Part shown: in pieces, positions 33,326 through 42,129 of the stretch
Layout of the letters: each line of letters starts with the position of its first letter
Position numbering within the stretch: the stretch's first letter is position 1
NCBI RefSeq assembly: GCF_904061905.1
Contig: NZ_CAJFCI010000080.1
Coordinates: forward strand, 124,001 to 188,000
DNA from: Zestomonas carbonaria
Lineage (GTDB): Bacteria; Pseudomonadota; Gammaproteobacteria; Pseudomonadales; Pseudomonadaceae
DNA: 64,000 nt
Direction of reading: 5' to 3'
Notes under the pieces: generated by a model
The model's database searches: none
What the model saw: the letters and a program-made list of their open reading frames with translations, nothing else
Told to the model about the DNA's origin: nothing
Position numbers and translations under genes: made by a program

Positions 33326-34698
33326 AGGTTCGAGCGGCGGGTGTTTTCGGGCTGGGCGCGCCAGGCCGCGCCGGCGTGTTCCCGAGGCAGTCGCGAGCCC
33401 TGGCCGAACAGCTTGTGGCGCAAGGTTCCTTCTTCGTAGGCGGTCTTGTAGCGGCCGCGGCTCTGCAGTTCCGGCACCACCAGGTCGATGAAGTCGACGT
33501 AGCTTTCCGGGGTGACGGTGCGGGTCAGGTTGAAGCCGTCCAGGCCAGTCTCGTCGATCCACGCCAGCAACTGGTCGGCGACCTGCGCGGGCGAGCCGAT
33601 GGCCAGCGGGTAGCGGCCGCCGAGGGCGTGCTGCTGCAGCAGGCGGCGCTTGGTCCAGCCGGTGAAGGTCTTGACCACCGACTCGATGGCGTTGGTCTTG
33701 CGCTCGACGATCGGCTCGTCCAGGCCGAAGGCGGCCAGGTCGATGCCGGTAGAGCTGGAGAAATGCGCGATGCCGGCCTCGGGGCTGGCGTAGAGCAGGT
33801 ATTCGGCGTGCTTGTCGCGGGCCTGCGCCTCGGTCGGCGCGACGATGACGCTGATGCCCATAAATACCTTGATTGCGTCCGCCGGACGGCCGGCGGCCAC
33901 CGCACTGGCGCGCACCTTATCCACCTGCGCACGCACCGCCGCGTGGTCGCTGCCGCCGATAAACACGCACTCGGCATGCCGCCCGGCGAACAGCAGGCCG
34001 CGTTCGGAGGAGCCGGCCTGGTACAGCACCGGGGTGCGCTGCGGCGAGGGCTGACTCAGATGGTAGCCCTCGACCCGGTAGAACTCGCCCTGGTGGCGGA
34101 CCTTGTGCACCTTGCCCGGCTGGGCGTAGATGCGCCGCTGGCGGTCGGCCAGCACGGCGTCGTCCTCCCAGCTTCCCTCCCAGAGCTTGTAGAGCACCTC
34201 CAGATACTCGTCGGCCTGGTCGTAGCGGCGGTCGTGCTCCACCTGCCGTTCCAGGCCCATGGCCTTGGCGGCGCTTTCCAGGTAGCCGGTGACGATGTTC
34301 CAGCCGACCCGGCCATTGGTGAGATGGTCGAGGGTCGACATCCGCCGGGCGAAGGTGAAGGGCGGCTCGTAGCTGAGGTTGGCGGTGACGCCGAAACCGA
34401 GATGGCGGGTGACGCCGGCCATGGCCGGGACCAGCAGAAGCGGGTCGTTGACCGGCAACTGGATGCTTTCCTTCAAGGTCAGGTCGATGCCGCCCTGGTA
34501 GACGTCGTAGACGCCGAGGATGTCGGCGAGGAACAGACCGTCGAACAGCCCGCGCTCCAGCAGTTGGGCCAGGTCGGTCCAGTAGGCCAACTGGTTGAAA
34601 TCCGTGGAGCGGTCGCGCGGATGGGTCCACAGGCCATGGTTGATATGGCCGACGCAGTTCATGTTGAAGGCGTTGAGAAGAACCTGCTTGGCGGCCAT
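33322..34698 (-). CDS. FMN-dependent monooxygenase (NtaA/SnaA/DszA family)
   Basis: A 458-aa luciferase-fold enzyme. Family features include FNMNCVGHINHGLWTHP at the start, a GRVGWNIVTGYLESAAKAMG loop and PVLYQAGSSERG near the flavin phosphate site. Members use FMNH2 and O2 to cleave C-S or C-N bonds. Its place beside SfnB-like proteins and MetNIQ points to organosulfur use. The start overlaps the upstream stop (ATGA). The last residues (RRSNL) end in REP sequence, so the original C-terminus may have been changed. Confidence 0.85.
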   Translation of the reverse strand: MAAKQVLLNAFNMNCVGHINHGLWTHPRDRSTDFNQLAYWTDLAQLLERGLFDGLFLADILGVYDVYQGGIDLTLKESIQLPVNDPLLLVPAMAGVTRHLGFGVTANLSYEPPFTFARRMSTLDHLTNGRVGWNIVTGYLESAAKAMGLERQVEHDRRYDQADEYLEVLYKLWEGSWEDDAVLADRQRRIYAQPGKVHKVRHQGEFYRVEGYHLSQPSPQRTPVLYQAGSSERGLLFAGRHAECVFIGGSDHAAVRAQVDKVRASAVAAGRPADAIKVFMGISVIVAPTEAQARDKHAEYLLYASPEAGIAHFSSSTGIDLAAFGLDEPIVERKTNAIESVVKTFTGWTKRRLLQQHALGGRYPLAIGSPAQVADQLLAWIDETGLDGFNLTRTVTPESYVDFIDLVVPELQSRGRYKTAYEEGTLRHKLFGQGSRLPREHAGAAWRAQPENTRRSNL

Positions 34699-35897
34699 CA
34701 GATGGTCCCCCGGCGCGGCGGCAGCTCATCGTTCAGGTAGTAGTTGCCGACCGCGTGGTATTTCCAGCGCACCGGGTCGTGCAGGGTGTGGGTGCGGGCG
34801 TTGCGCCAGTGGCGGTCGAGGTTGTACTCGGCCAGGGTGGCGCGGCTGCCGGACAGTTCCAGCAGCTTGCTGGTGGCCAGCAGGGAGGTTTCGGTGCTGA
34901 TGGCGCGGGCCTCGGCCACGGCGATGGAGGCGGAGGCCACATTCTGCTCGTCCGGCTCCGCCTGGGCGCGGTCGACGAACTCCCCGGCGCGCTCCAGCAA
35001 GGCTTCGGTGGCGCTCAGGCGCACTGCCAGGCGGCCGATCTCCTGCTGGGTCAGCGGGTCGTCGCTGGCCTTGTCCACGCCGGCGTCGATCCACGGTCGC
35101 GCCTTGTCGCGGACGAAGGCCAGCAGGTCCTGGTAGGCGGCACGGGCGATGCCGGTGTCGATGGCCGCGTGCAGCAACTGGGCCAGCGGCCCCACGGTGG
35201 TTGGCCGGTCGAAGGCGGCCTGGAAGGGCACCACGTCGTCGGCGTCCACCGGCACGCCATCGAGGATCACCGAGCCGCTACCGGTGGTGCGCTGGCCGAA
35301 GCCGCTCCAGTCGTCGATCACTTGCAATCCCGGCGCATGGCGCGGAACGAAGGCCAGTTGGCCGGCGCCGTGCTCGTCCACCGCCAGGGTGGGGATACGC
35401 TGGGCGTAGAGCGCGCCGGTCGAGTAGAACTTGCGTCCGTCGATGCGGTAGCCGGCGCCGTCGCGGGTCAGGCGGGTGTTGCGATCCAGCGCCGTCCTGG
35501 TGCCCAGCTCGGCCAGGGCGTTGCCGAAGCGCTGGCCGGCCAGCACCTCGGCATAGAGGCGTTGCTGCTGCTCCCGGGTGCCGTTCACCCGCAGCACTTC
35601 CAGGGCGTAGAAATGGTTCTGCGGAATCTGTCCCAGCGAGGCATCGGCCTGGGCGATACGGGCGATCACCCGGGCCAGGGTGACGTTGGAGACGCCGGCG
35701 CCGCCGAACGCCTTCGGCACGCTGATGGCCCACAGGCCGGACTGGGAGAACAGCTCCAGTTCGGCATGGGGCAGGCGCCGCTCGCGGTCGCGCTCGGCGG
35801 CGTCCTGGGCGAAACGCTCGGCCAGTCGTTCCGCCATGGCAAGGGCCTGGGCATCGCCCTCGATCAGCGCGGTGGTGGTTTTCAGTGGTGCGTTCAT
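34698..35897 (-). CDS. SfnB-like acyl-CoA dehydrogenase-fold oxidoreductase 1
   Basis: A 399-aa protein with the acyl-CoA dehydrogenase fold: IAQADASLGQIPQNHF, KFYSTGALYAQRIPTL, DWSGFGQRTTGSGSV and the end motif DRHWRNARTHTLHDP. These match the SfnB sulfur-acquisition group. Such proteins are flavin enzymes thought to work with FMNH2 monooxygenases on sulfones or sulfonates. It overlaps the monooxygenase start and lies 3 bp after a paralogue. Confidence 0.85.
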   Translation of the reverse strand: MNAPLKTTTALIEGDAQALAMAERLAERFAQDAAERDRERRLPHAELELFSQSGLWAISVPKAFGGAGVSNVTLARVIARIAQADASLGQIPQNHFYALEVLRVNGTREQQQRLYAEVLAGQRFGNALAELGTRTALDRNTRLTRDGAGYRIDGRKFYSTGALYAQRIPTLAVDEHGAGQLAFVPRHAPGLQVIDDWSGFGQRTTGSGSVILDGVPVDADDVVPFQAAFDRPTTVGPLAQLLHAAIDTGIARAAYQDLLAFVRDKARPWIDAGVDKASDDPLTQQEIGRLAVRLSATEALLERAGEFVDRAQAEPDEQNVASASIAVAEARAISTETSLLATSKLLELSGSRATLAEYNLDRHWRNARTHTLHDPVRWKYHAVGNYYLNDELPPRRGTI

Positions 35898-35900
35898 GGC

Positions 35901-37196
35901 TCAGATCCAGGAGTGACGGGCGGGGTGGCGGCCGTTGAGGTGCCAGGCGCCGATGGCGTGGTATTTCCAGCGCACCGGGTCGTGCAGGGTGTGGGTGCGG
36001 GCGTTGCGCCAGTGCCGGTCGAGGCCGAATTCGGCCAGGGTGGCGCGGCTGCCGGCCAGCTCCAGCAGCTTCTCGCTGGCTTGCAGGGATATCTCGGTGG
36101 TCAGCGCCTTGGCCTCGGCCACGGCGATGGAGGCGCGTGCCGCGCCGTCCACGTCGATGGGCGCGGCGGCCACTTCGTCGAGCACTCGCCCGGCCTTGCG
36201 CAGCAGCGCTTCGGCGGCGTGCAGCTCGATCTGCAGGCGACCGATGTCGGCGATCACGTAGGGATCGTCGCTGGCCCGGTCCACCTTGGCATCGATCCAC
36301 GGCCGCGCCTTGTCGCGGACGAAGGCGATGGCATCGCGCAGGGCGCCGTCGGCGATGCCCAGGTCGATGGCGGCCTGGATCAGTTGCGAGGAGGCGCCTT
36401 GCAGGCTCGGCTTGTCGGTCAGCGGGGCGAGCGGGATCAGGTTGTCCGCGTCCACCTCGACCCGGTCGAGCAACACGGTGCCGCTGGCGGTGGTGCGCTG
36501 GCCGAAGCCCGACCAGTCGTTGACGATGCGCAGGCCCGGCCGGCCGCGCTGGATGAACGCCAGCACCGGCTGGCCCTGGTCGTCGAGGGCCTTGGCCGCC
36601 ACCCAGTGGGCGAACAGGGCGCCGGTGGAATAGAACTTCTCGCCGCTGAACAGATGGCGGCCGTTCACCCGTTCGATGCGCGCACGCATGTCCAGGGTGT
36701 GCTTGCTGCCGCGCTCGGGGCCGGCGTTGCCGATGCGCCAGCCGGCCAGCACGCTGGCGAACAGGCGGCGCTGCTGTTCCCCGCTGGCGGCGGCCCGCAG
36801 CAGGCCGATGACGCCGAACTGGTTCTGCGGAATCTGGCCCAGGGCCGGATCGACCGCGGAAACGATGCGGAATACCTCGGCGATGGTCACGTGGGACAGT
36901 TGCGGGCCGTCGAAGACTGCGGGGATGGCGATGCCGCCCAGGCCGCTGGCGGTGAACCGCTCGACCAGTTCCCAGGGCAGCTTGCGCTCGCGGTCGCGCA
37001 GCACGGCTTCGGCCTTCGCGGCCTCGGCCAGTTCATGGGCGGCGCGCAAGGCTTCTTCGTCGGTACGCAGGATTCGGGCGGGGTGGAGCGGCGGGGCGAT
37101 GTCCTGGTCGGAGGCCGGTAAGGCCGGGTGTGAGCCAGGGTTCGCGAATGCTTCCTGGTGGGAAGCGGTGTCCTCTGGGGTGGTCGGACCGGTCAT
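35901..37196 (-). CDS. SfnB-like acyl-CoA dehydrogenase-fold oxidoreductase 2
   Basis: A 431-aa paralogue of the next gene, sharing DPALGQIPQNQFG, KFYSTGALFAHW, DWSGFGQRTTASGTV and DRHWRNARTHTLHDPVRWKYH. It has a longer polar N-terminus (about 35 residues). The ATG at 37194-37196 has a GAGG site; a start 17 codons upstream does not. It heads the minus-strand operon that runs into the monooxygenase and probably metQNI. The two-block module at 37279-37345 lies in its promoter. Confidence 0.85.
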   Translation of the reverse strand: MTGPTTPEDTASHQEAFANPGSHPALPASDQDIAPPLHPARILRTDEEALRAAHELAEAAKAEAVLRDRERKLPWELVERFTASGLGGIAIPAVFDGPQLSHVTIAEVFRIVSAVDPALGQIPQNQFGVIGLLRAAASGEQQRRLFASVLAGWRIGNAGPERGSKHTLDMRARIERVNGRHLFSGEKFYSTGALFAHWVAAKALDDQGQPVLAFIQRGRPGLRIVNDWSGFGQRTTASGTVLLDRVEVDADNLIPLAPLTDKPSLQGASSQLIQAAIDLGIADGALRDAIAFVRDKARPWIDAKVDRASDDPYVIADIGRLQIELHAAEALLRKAGRVLDEVAAAPIDVDGAARASIAVAEAKALTTEISLQASEKLLELAGSRATLAEFGLDRHWRNARTHTLHDPVRWKYHAIGAWHLNGRHPARHSWI

Positions 37197-37278
37197 GCAA
37201 ACCTCGTCTTTCGGGTACGCCCGCTGTAAGGCGTGTCGAGAAGACAAGGCACCGGAGCGGGAAGTGGAATTACGATGC

Positions 37279-37345
37279 TCCGGTGGTCCGGTCCATATAC
37301 CTTAAATGGCGATAAATAATTTCATTAAATACCTTTTGGGAATAT
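37279..37345 (-). promoter_or_regulatory. Shared sulfur-locus promoter module, copy 1
   Basis: Block A TCCGGTGGTCCGGT (37279-37292) and block B TAAATACCTTTTGGGAATAT (37326-37345), read on the plus strand, separated by 33 bp. The same two blocks with the same 33-bp gap precede the binding-protein gene at 40870. A CysB- or LysR-type regulator is a reasonable guess only. Confidence 0.65.
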
Positions 37346-37371
37346 TCATAGCGCCGCCTGTCGTAGAGGCT

Positions 37372-38106
37372 TCAGGCCATTAACAGCTTGCCGCCGGCCA
37401 CCAACAGCAGCAGGGCCAATAGGCGTTGCACCGTCAGCGTCGACAATCGGCGGCTGCCCAGATGGGCGCCGAGCAGGCCGCCGACCGCCACGCTTGCCGC
37501 CAGCAATCCGGTTTCGGCGGGTAGCCGCTGCATCGCGCTCCAGTGGCCAGCGAGGGCGGCCACGGAGTTGACCAGTATGAAGGCCGACGACAGCGCGGCG
37601 GCGCTCCTGATCTCCGCCCAGCGACAGTGCAGCAGCAGCGGCGCGAGCAGCACGCCGCCGCCCATGCCGGTGAGGCCGGAGAGCAGGCCGATCGTCGCTC
37701 CGGCCAAGACCAGTGCCATGCATGGCGGAGGCACGGCTGGCCTGTCCGACGGAGGGCGCAGCAGGGTGGGGATGGCGGCGATCAGCAGGAGCAGGCCGAG
37801 CAGGCGCTCGAACCAGGGGCCGGGCAGCGTCCAGTAGCCACCGAGCAGGGCCATGGGCGCGGCGCCGAGGGCCAGCGGGCGGAACAGTTCCCAGCGGAAA
37901 TGCCCGGCGCGGCCGAAGCGCCAGACCACCAGCAGCGACACCAGGCTGTTCAGCGCCAGGGCCAGCGGTTTGATCTGGGCCGGAGCGAAGCCGAGCAGCG
38001 CCATGACGGCGATGTAGCCGGAAGCGCCGGCCTGGCCGACGCTGGCGTAGAGCAGGGCGACCAGCAGGAAGGCCGCGCAGGCCAGGGGGAGAGGGACGTG
38101 TTCCAC
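37372..38106 (-). CDS. TauE/SafE-family sulfite exporter-like membrane protein
   Basis: A 244-aa protein with about seven to eight helices and the two repeated family motifs: ASVGQAGASGYIAVMALLGF near the N-terminus and SGLTGMGGGVLLAPLLL in the second half. Members export sulfite or organosulfonates. It sits 4 bp after the sulfonate-type permease gene, so it may remove sulfite released by desulfonation or move sulfonates. Confidence 0.82.
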   Translation of the reverse strand: MEHVPLPLACAAFLLVALLYASVGQAGASGYIAVMALLGFAPAQIKPLALALNSLVSLLVVWRFGRAGHFRWELFRPLALGAAPMALLGGYWTLPGPWFERLLGLLLLIAAIPTLLRPPSDRPAVPPPCMALVLAGATIGLLSGLTGMGGGVLLAPLLLHCRWAEIRSAAALSSAFILVNSVAALAGHWSAMQRLPAETGLLAASVAVGGLLGAHLGSRRLSTLTVQRLLALLLLVAGGKLLMA

Positions 38107-38110
38107 CGCC

Positions 38111-38941
38111 TCAATGCGCCTGCCCGTGCCAGGGCACCAGCTTGCGTTGCAGGGCGCGCAGGCCCAGTTCCAGGGCGAAGGCGATCAGCGCGATGACCAG
38201 GATGCCGAGGATCACCACGTCGGTGACCAGGAACTGCGCCGCCGACTGGACCATGAAGCCCAGCCCGCGCGTCGCCGCGATCAGCTCGGCGGCCACCAGG
38301 GTCGACCAGCCGACACCGAGGCCGATGCGGATGCCGGTGAGGATGTCCGGCAGCGCGCTGGGCAGGATCACGTGGCGCACCAGTTGCGCCTGGGTGGCGC
38401 CCAGCGACTGGGCGGCGCGGACCTTGGCGGGATCGACGCTGCGCACGCCGGTGGCGGTGGCGATGGCCACCGGGGCGAAGATCGCCAGGAAGATCAGCAG
38501 CACCTTGGACAGCTCGCCGATGCCGCACCAGATGACGATCAGCGGCAGGTAGGCGAGCGGCGGGATCGGTCGGTAGAACTCGATCAGCGGGTCGAAGATG
38601 CCGCGCACGATACGGTTGTGTCCGATGGCGATGCCCAGCGGGACGGCGGTCAGCACGGCGGCTACCAGGGCCAGGCCGATGCGCCCGAGGCTGGCGCCGA
38701 GGTGCTGCCACAGGCTGGCGTCCATGTAGCCTTCGCCCAGCAGGCGCCAGCCACGGGCGAGCACCGCCTGCGGGCCGGGCAGGAACAGCGGTTCGATCAG
38801 CCCGGCGGCGGTCACCGCCCACCAGGCCAGCAGCAGGCTGGCGACGGTCAGGCCGCCGATGAGCAGCAGGCTCGGCTCGCGGCGGGGCCGACGGACGGGG
38901 GCGGCGGCCTTGTCCAGGGCGGGCAGTTCCAGGCTGCTCAT
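38111..38941 (-). CDS. Sulfonate/taurine-type ABC transporter permease
   Basis: A 276-aa permease with six or so helices. EFYRPIPPLAYLPLIVIWCG and the coupling region AAQSLGATQAQLVRHVILPSALPDILTG fit the TauC/SsuC family. It overlaps the ATPase gene by 4 bp. Substrate specificity (taurine, alkanesulfonate or sulfate ester) is not decided by sequence. Confidence 0.88.
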   Translation of the reverse strand: MSSLELPALDKAAAPVRRPRREPSLLLIGGLTVASLLLAWWAVTAAGLIEPLFLPGPQAVLARGWRLLGEGYMDASLWQHLGASLGRIGLALVAAVLTAVPLGIAIGHNRIVRGIFDPLIEFYRPIPPLAYLPLIVIWCGIGELSKVLLIFLAIFAPVAIATATGVRSVDPAKVRAAQSLGATQAQLVRHVILPSALPDILTGIRIGLGVGWSTLVAAELIAATRGLGFMVQSAAQFLVTDVVILGILVIALIAFALELGLRALQRKLVPWHGQAH

Positions 38942-39720
38942 GCGGGCCTCCTCAGCCGTTCGGCGAAGACCTGGGCGAGCACGTGCTCGCGGGTTTCGAT
39001 GAAGCGCGGGTCAGACTTGATCGCCCGCGCGCTTTCCCCGGCCGTGTAGCGCTGGCCGAAGTCGAGGCGTAGGCGTTCGGCGATGCGCCCGGGGTTGGGC
39101 GCCAGGAGAATCAGGTCGGTGGCCAGGAACACCGCTTCCTCGATGTCGTGGGTGATCAGCAGCACCGGCTTGCGGGCACGCTGCCAGACCTGCAGGAGCA
39201 GCTCCTGCATCTGTTCGCGGGTGAAGGCGTCGAGGGCGCCGAAGGGCTCGTCCATCAGCAGCACGCGCGGATCGGCGGCCAGCGCACGGGCCAGGCCGAC
39301 GCGCTGTTTCTGTCCGCCGGACAGCTCCCAGGTGCGCCGCCGCTCGAAGCCGGCCAGATCGACCAGCGCCAGCAGCTCGCGCGCCCGCGCCTCGCGTTCG
39401 GCGCGCGGCACGCCAGCCAGTTCGAGGCCGAAGGCGACGTTGCCGAGCACGTTCTGCCAGGGCAACAGGGCGTCGTCCTGGAACACCACGCCACGCTCCG
39501 CGCCGGGGCCTTCGACCGGCACGCCGTCGAGGGTGACATGTCCGTCGCTGGGGGCGACGAAGCCGGCGATCAGGTTGAGCAGGGTGGTCTTGCCGCTGCC
39601 GGAAGGGCCGAGGGCGACCAGCAACTGGCCGGGGCCGAGGCGGAGGGAGATGTCTTTCAGTACCGGCTCGGCCGTGCCGGGGTACTGTGCGCCGATGCGC
39701 TCCAGTTCGAGTAGGGCCAT
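38938..39720 (-). CDS. Sulfonate/taurine-type ABC transporter ATPase
   Basis: A 260-aa ATPase: Walker A GPSGSGKTT, signature LSGGQKQR, Walker B VLLMDEPFGALD and H-loop LITHDIEEAVFL. The DEPFGALD form is typical of TauB/SsuB. It overlaps the permease gene by 4 bp and follows the binding-protein gene after a 169-bp gap that contains degenerate repeat sequence. Confidence 0.9.
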   Translation of the reverse strand: MALLELERIGAQYPGTAEPVLKDISLRLGPGQLLVALGPSGSGKTTLLNLIAGFVAPSDGHVTLDGVPVEGPGAERGVVFQDDALLPWQNVLGNVAFGLELAGVPRAEREARARELLALVDLAGFERRRTWELSGGQKQRVGLARALAADPRVLLMDEPFGALDAFTREQMQELLLQVWQRARKPVLLITHDIEEAVFLATDLILLAPNPGRIAERLRLDFGQRYTAGESARAIKSDPRFIETREHVLAQVFAERLRRPA

Positions 39721-39889
39721 GGGGTTCTCTGCGTGTGTTGAACAAGGCGAAAGGCGGCGTCCCTGCCGCCGTTCGACACCCCGTCCGCGAACGAACGGGA
39801 GCCCGATGCTCTGTCGTAGGGGGCGCCGTGCGCACCGTTTACCTGGGGCCGTGTACGGCGTTCCGCCGGGGACCCAATAAACAAACCTC

Positions 39890-40870
39890 TCAATTGGCCA
39901 CGTACCGGTTGCTCACATACGGCGCGTAATCCGGCAGCACCGCCTCGACCTTGCCCTGCTCCTTGAGGAACCTGGCGGTGTCGGCGATCGCCTGGGTGGT
40001 CGGCGCGCCGAGGGCCAGGGCCTGGTCGGCGGCCAGCGGGAACACGTTGCCCTGCAGCAGCAGGGGGATGTCCTCGGCCTTGGCGCCGGACAGCTTGACC
40101 AGCTTGGCGACGTTGTCCTGGTTCGCCAGCCAGCCCTGCGGGTCCTGGCGGTAGTCGGAGTAGGCATCGAGGGTCACCTTGGCGAAGGCGCGCACCACGT
40201 CCGGGTGCTTCTCGGCGAAGTCCTTGCGGACGATCCAGGCGTCGAAGGTCGGCGCGCCGAGCTTGCCCAGCTCGCCGGAGGTGATCAGCACCTTGCCGCT
40301 CTGCTTGGCGACGCCCAGGGCCGGGTCCCATACGTAGGTGGCGTCGATGTCGCCGCGCTGCCAGGCGGAAATGATCGCCGGCGGCGCCAGGTTGAGGACC
40401 TGTACCTTGCCCGGATCGATCTGCCAGTGCTTGAGCGCGGCCAGCAGGCTGTAGTGGCCGGTGGAAACGAAGGGCACCGCGACCTTCTTGCCGACCAGGT
40501 CCTGCGGCTGGGCGATGCCGCTGCCGTCGCGGGCGACCAGGGCCTCGGCGGCGCCGATCTGGGTGGCGATCAGGAAGGTCTGGATCGGCAACTGCCGGGT
40601 CGCCGCGGCGGCCAGCGGGCTGGAGCCGACGTAGCCGATCTGCACGTCGCCGGAAGCCACGGCAGTGATCACCTCGGCGCCGCTGTCGAACTTGCGCCAG
40701 TCGATCTTCGACTGGCTGGCTTTCTCGTAGGCGCCGTCGGCCTGGGCCACCTTGGCCGGGTCGACGGTGGTCTGGTAGGCGACGGTGAAGTCGGCGGCCT
40801 GGGCGGTGAAGGCCAGGCCGGAGAGCGTCAGGGCGCTCAGCAGGCGACGCGGGAACAGGCTGGGGACCAT
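39890..40870 (-). CDS. Taurine/sulfonate-type periplasmic binding protein
   Basis: A 326-aa secreted protein: signal peptide ending LAFTAQAAD, then FTVAYQTTVDPAKVAQADGAYE, GDVQIGYVGSSPLAAAAT and PPAIISAWQRGDIDATYVWDP, closest by eye to TauA. The ATG at 40868-40870 has a GGAG site. It heads the importer operon. TauD, the usual taurine dioxygenase, is absent nearby, so the compound may be metabolised by the adjacent FMN/SfnB system or elsewhere. Confidence 0.88.
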   Translation of the reverse strand: MVPSLFPRRLLSALTLSGLAFTAQAADFTVAYQTTVDPAKVAQADGAYEKASQSKIDWRKFDSGAEVITAVASGDVQIGYVGSSPLAAAATRQLPIQTFLIATQIGAAEALVARDGSGIAQPQDLVGKKVAVPFVSTGHYSLLAALKHWQIDPGKVQVLNLAPPAIISAWQRGDIDATYVWDPALGVAKQSGKVLITSGELGKLGAPTFDAWIVRKDFAEKHPDVVRAFAKVTLDAYSDYRQDPQGWLANQDNVAKLVKLSGAKAEDIPLLLQGNVFPLAADQALALGAPTTQAIADTARFLKEQGKVEAVLPDYAPYVSNRYVAN

Positions 40871-40936
40871 GGCGGTTCTCCATCGAAGATCGGCCATGCG
40901 TGGGGCCGGATCGTGAAAAAGTGGTTGTTTTCAGAA

Positions 40937-41003
40937 TCCGGTGGTCCGGTTTAAGAAAGCTAAACGATCTAAAAAAGTAAAAATAAATACTTTTTGGGTA
41001 TTA
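40937..41003 (-). promoter_or_regulatory. Shared sulfur-locus promoter module, copy 2
   Basis: Block A TCCGGTGGTCCGGT (40937-40950, identical to copy 1) and block B TAAATACTTTTTGGGTATTA (40984-41003), separated by 33 bp. It lies 67 bp upstream of the binding-protein start codon. Confidence 0.65.
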
Positions 41004-41066
41004 GCTTAGGCGGGAAAGCTCTTGAGCGGCCGTGCCACCGTGAGCCGGGCCGGCCGCACCTTTCGT

Positions 41067-42029
41067 TCAGCCTTCGGACGGAAGCTTGAGCTGTTCGGCA
41101 CGTACGGCGGCCATGAAAGTCTGCATGGCGGAGGAGTGCACTCGGTGACGGCGGGTGATCAGGCCGTAGGGCGGCAGGCGCGGGCCGATCTGGACGGGCA
41201 GCACCGCCAGCAGGTGGCGGCCGGGGTAGTCGTTGACCACCGACAGCGGGGTGACGCCAATCATGTCGGTCTGCTGCAACAGCGAGAGCAGGGTCATGAT
41301 CGAGGTGGTCTCGACGATGCTGCTGGGGATGTCCAGCCGCGCGTTGTGGAAGGTCTGGTTGATGATCGCGCGCATCGGGCTCGGGTGTTGCTGGAGCACC
41401 CAGGTCATGTTCTGCAGTTCCGGCCAGGTCAGTTTCTTGGCCTTGGCCAGCGGATTGTGCGCGCCGGCGACGACGCACAGGACTTCCTCGCCGAGGCTGT
41501 CGAACTGCAGGTCGTCGGCCCGCGCGCCGCTGGGGATGCGTCCCAGCACCACGTCGAGCTGGTCCTGTTGCAGGGCCTGGACCAGCACGTCGCTGGTATC
41601 CACCTGGATGCTCATCGACAGACGCGGGTGGCTCTGCTTGAGGGTGGCGATGGTGCGGGTCAGCAGGCCCGAGGCGAGGGCGGGGATGGCGCCGACCGTG
41701 ACTCGCCCGAGGTTGCCGGACTCCAGCGCCACCAGCTCCTCGCGCATGCCGGACAGCTCGGCGAAGATCATCCGCGCGTAGTAGATCAGTGTCTCGCCGA
41801 AGGGTGTCGCGCGCATGCCGCGTGGCAGGCGCTCGAACAGCTCGACGCCGAGCAGGTCCTCGGCCTCGTGCAGCATCTTGGTGGCGGCCGGCTGGGTCAT
41901 GCCGATCTCGTCGGCGGCACGGCGCAGCGAGCCCAGTTCCTCCAGCGCCAGCATCAGCCGCAGTTGGCGAAGCCGCAGGCGGCTATGAATGATGCTGGCG
42001 TCGGGGATGCGTGACATGGCTCGGCTCAT
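41067..42029 (-). CDS. LysR-family regulator of the sugar-acid locus
   Basis: A 320-aa LTTR with a helix-turn-helix in GSLRRAADEIGMTQPAATKMLHEA and effector domain starting near GRVTVGAIPALASGLLT. It resembles regulators of aromatic or sugar-acid transport genes (GbpR/PcaQ-like branch) by eye. It ends about 100 bp short of the tctA stop codon on the same strand, so it is likely downstream in the same orientation. The start is uncertain: ATG at 42029 gives normal LTTR length, but no clear ribosome site is seen and another Met follows four codons later. Confidence 0.78.
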   Translation of the reverse strand: MSRAMSRIPDASIIHSRLRLRQLRLMLALEELGSLRRAADEIGMTQPAATKMLHEAEDLLGVELFERLPRGMRATPFGETLIYYARMIFAELSGMREELVALESGNLGRVTVGAIPALASGLLTRTIATLKQSHPRLSMSIQVDTSDVLVQALQQDQLDVVLGRIPSGARADDLQFDSLGEEVLCVVAGAHNPLAKAKKLTWPELQNMTWVLQQHPSPMRAIINQTFHNARLDIPSSIVETTSIMTLLSLLQQTDMIGVTPLSVVNDYPGRHLLAVLPVQIGPRLPPYGLITRRHRVHSSAMQTFMAAVRAEQLKLPSEG

Positions 42030-42129
42030 GGTCGGGAGGTCGGCCAAGGGTGACAAGAAATCGCGGGGCTCGCCAGTCGCCGGCGAGTGCGTCGGCCCCG
42101 CCGCGAAGGGCGGGACCGGCGGCAGGCCG

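Noticed and set aside
34755..37121. Long plus-strand frame (about 790 codons) opposite the two SfnB-like genes
   Set aside because: Antisense shadow with biased composition; both sense genes have clear domains and ribosome sites.
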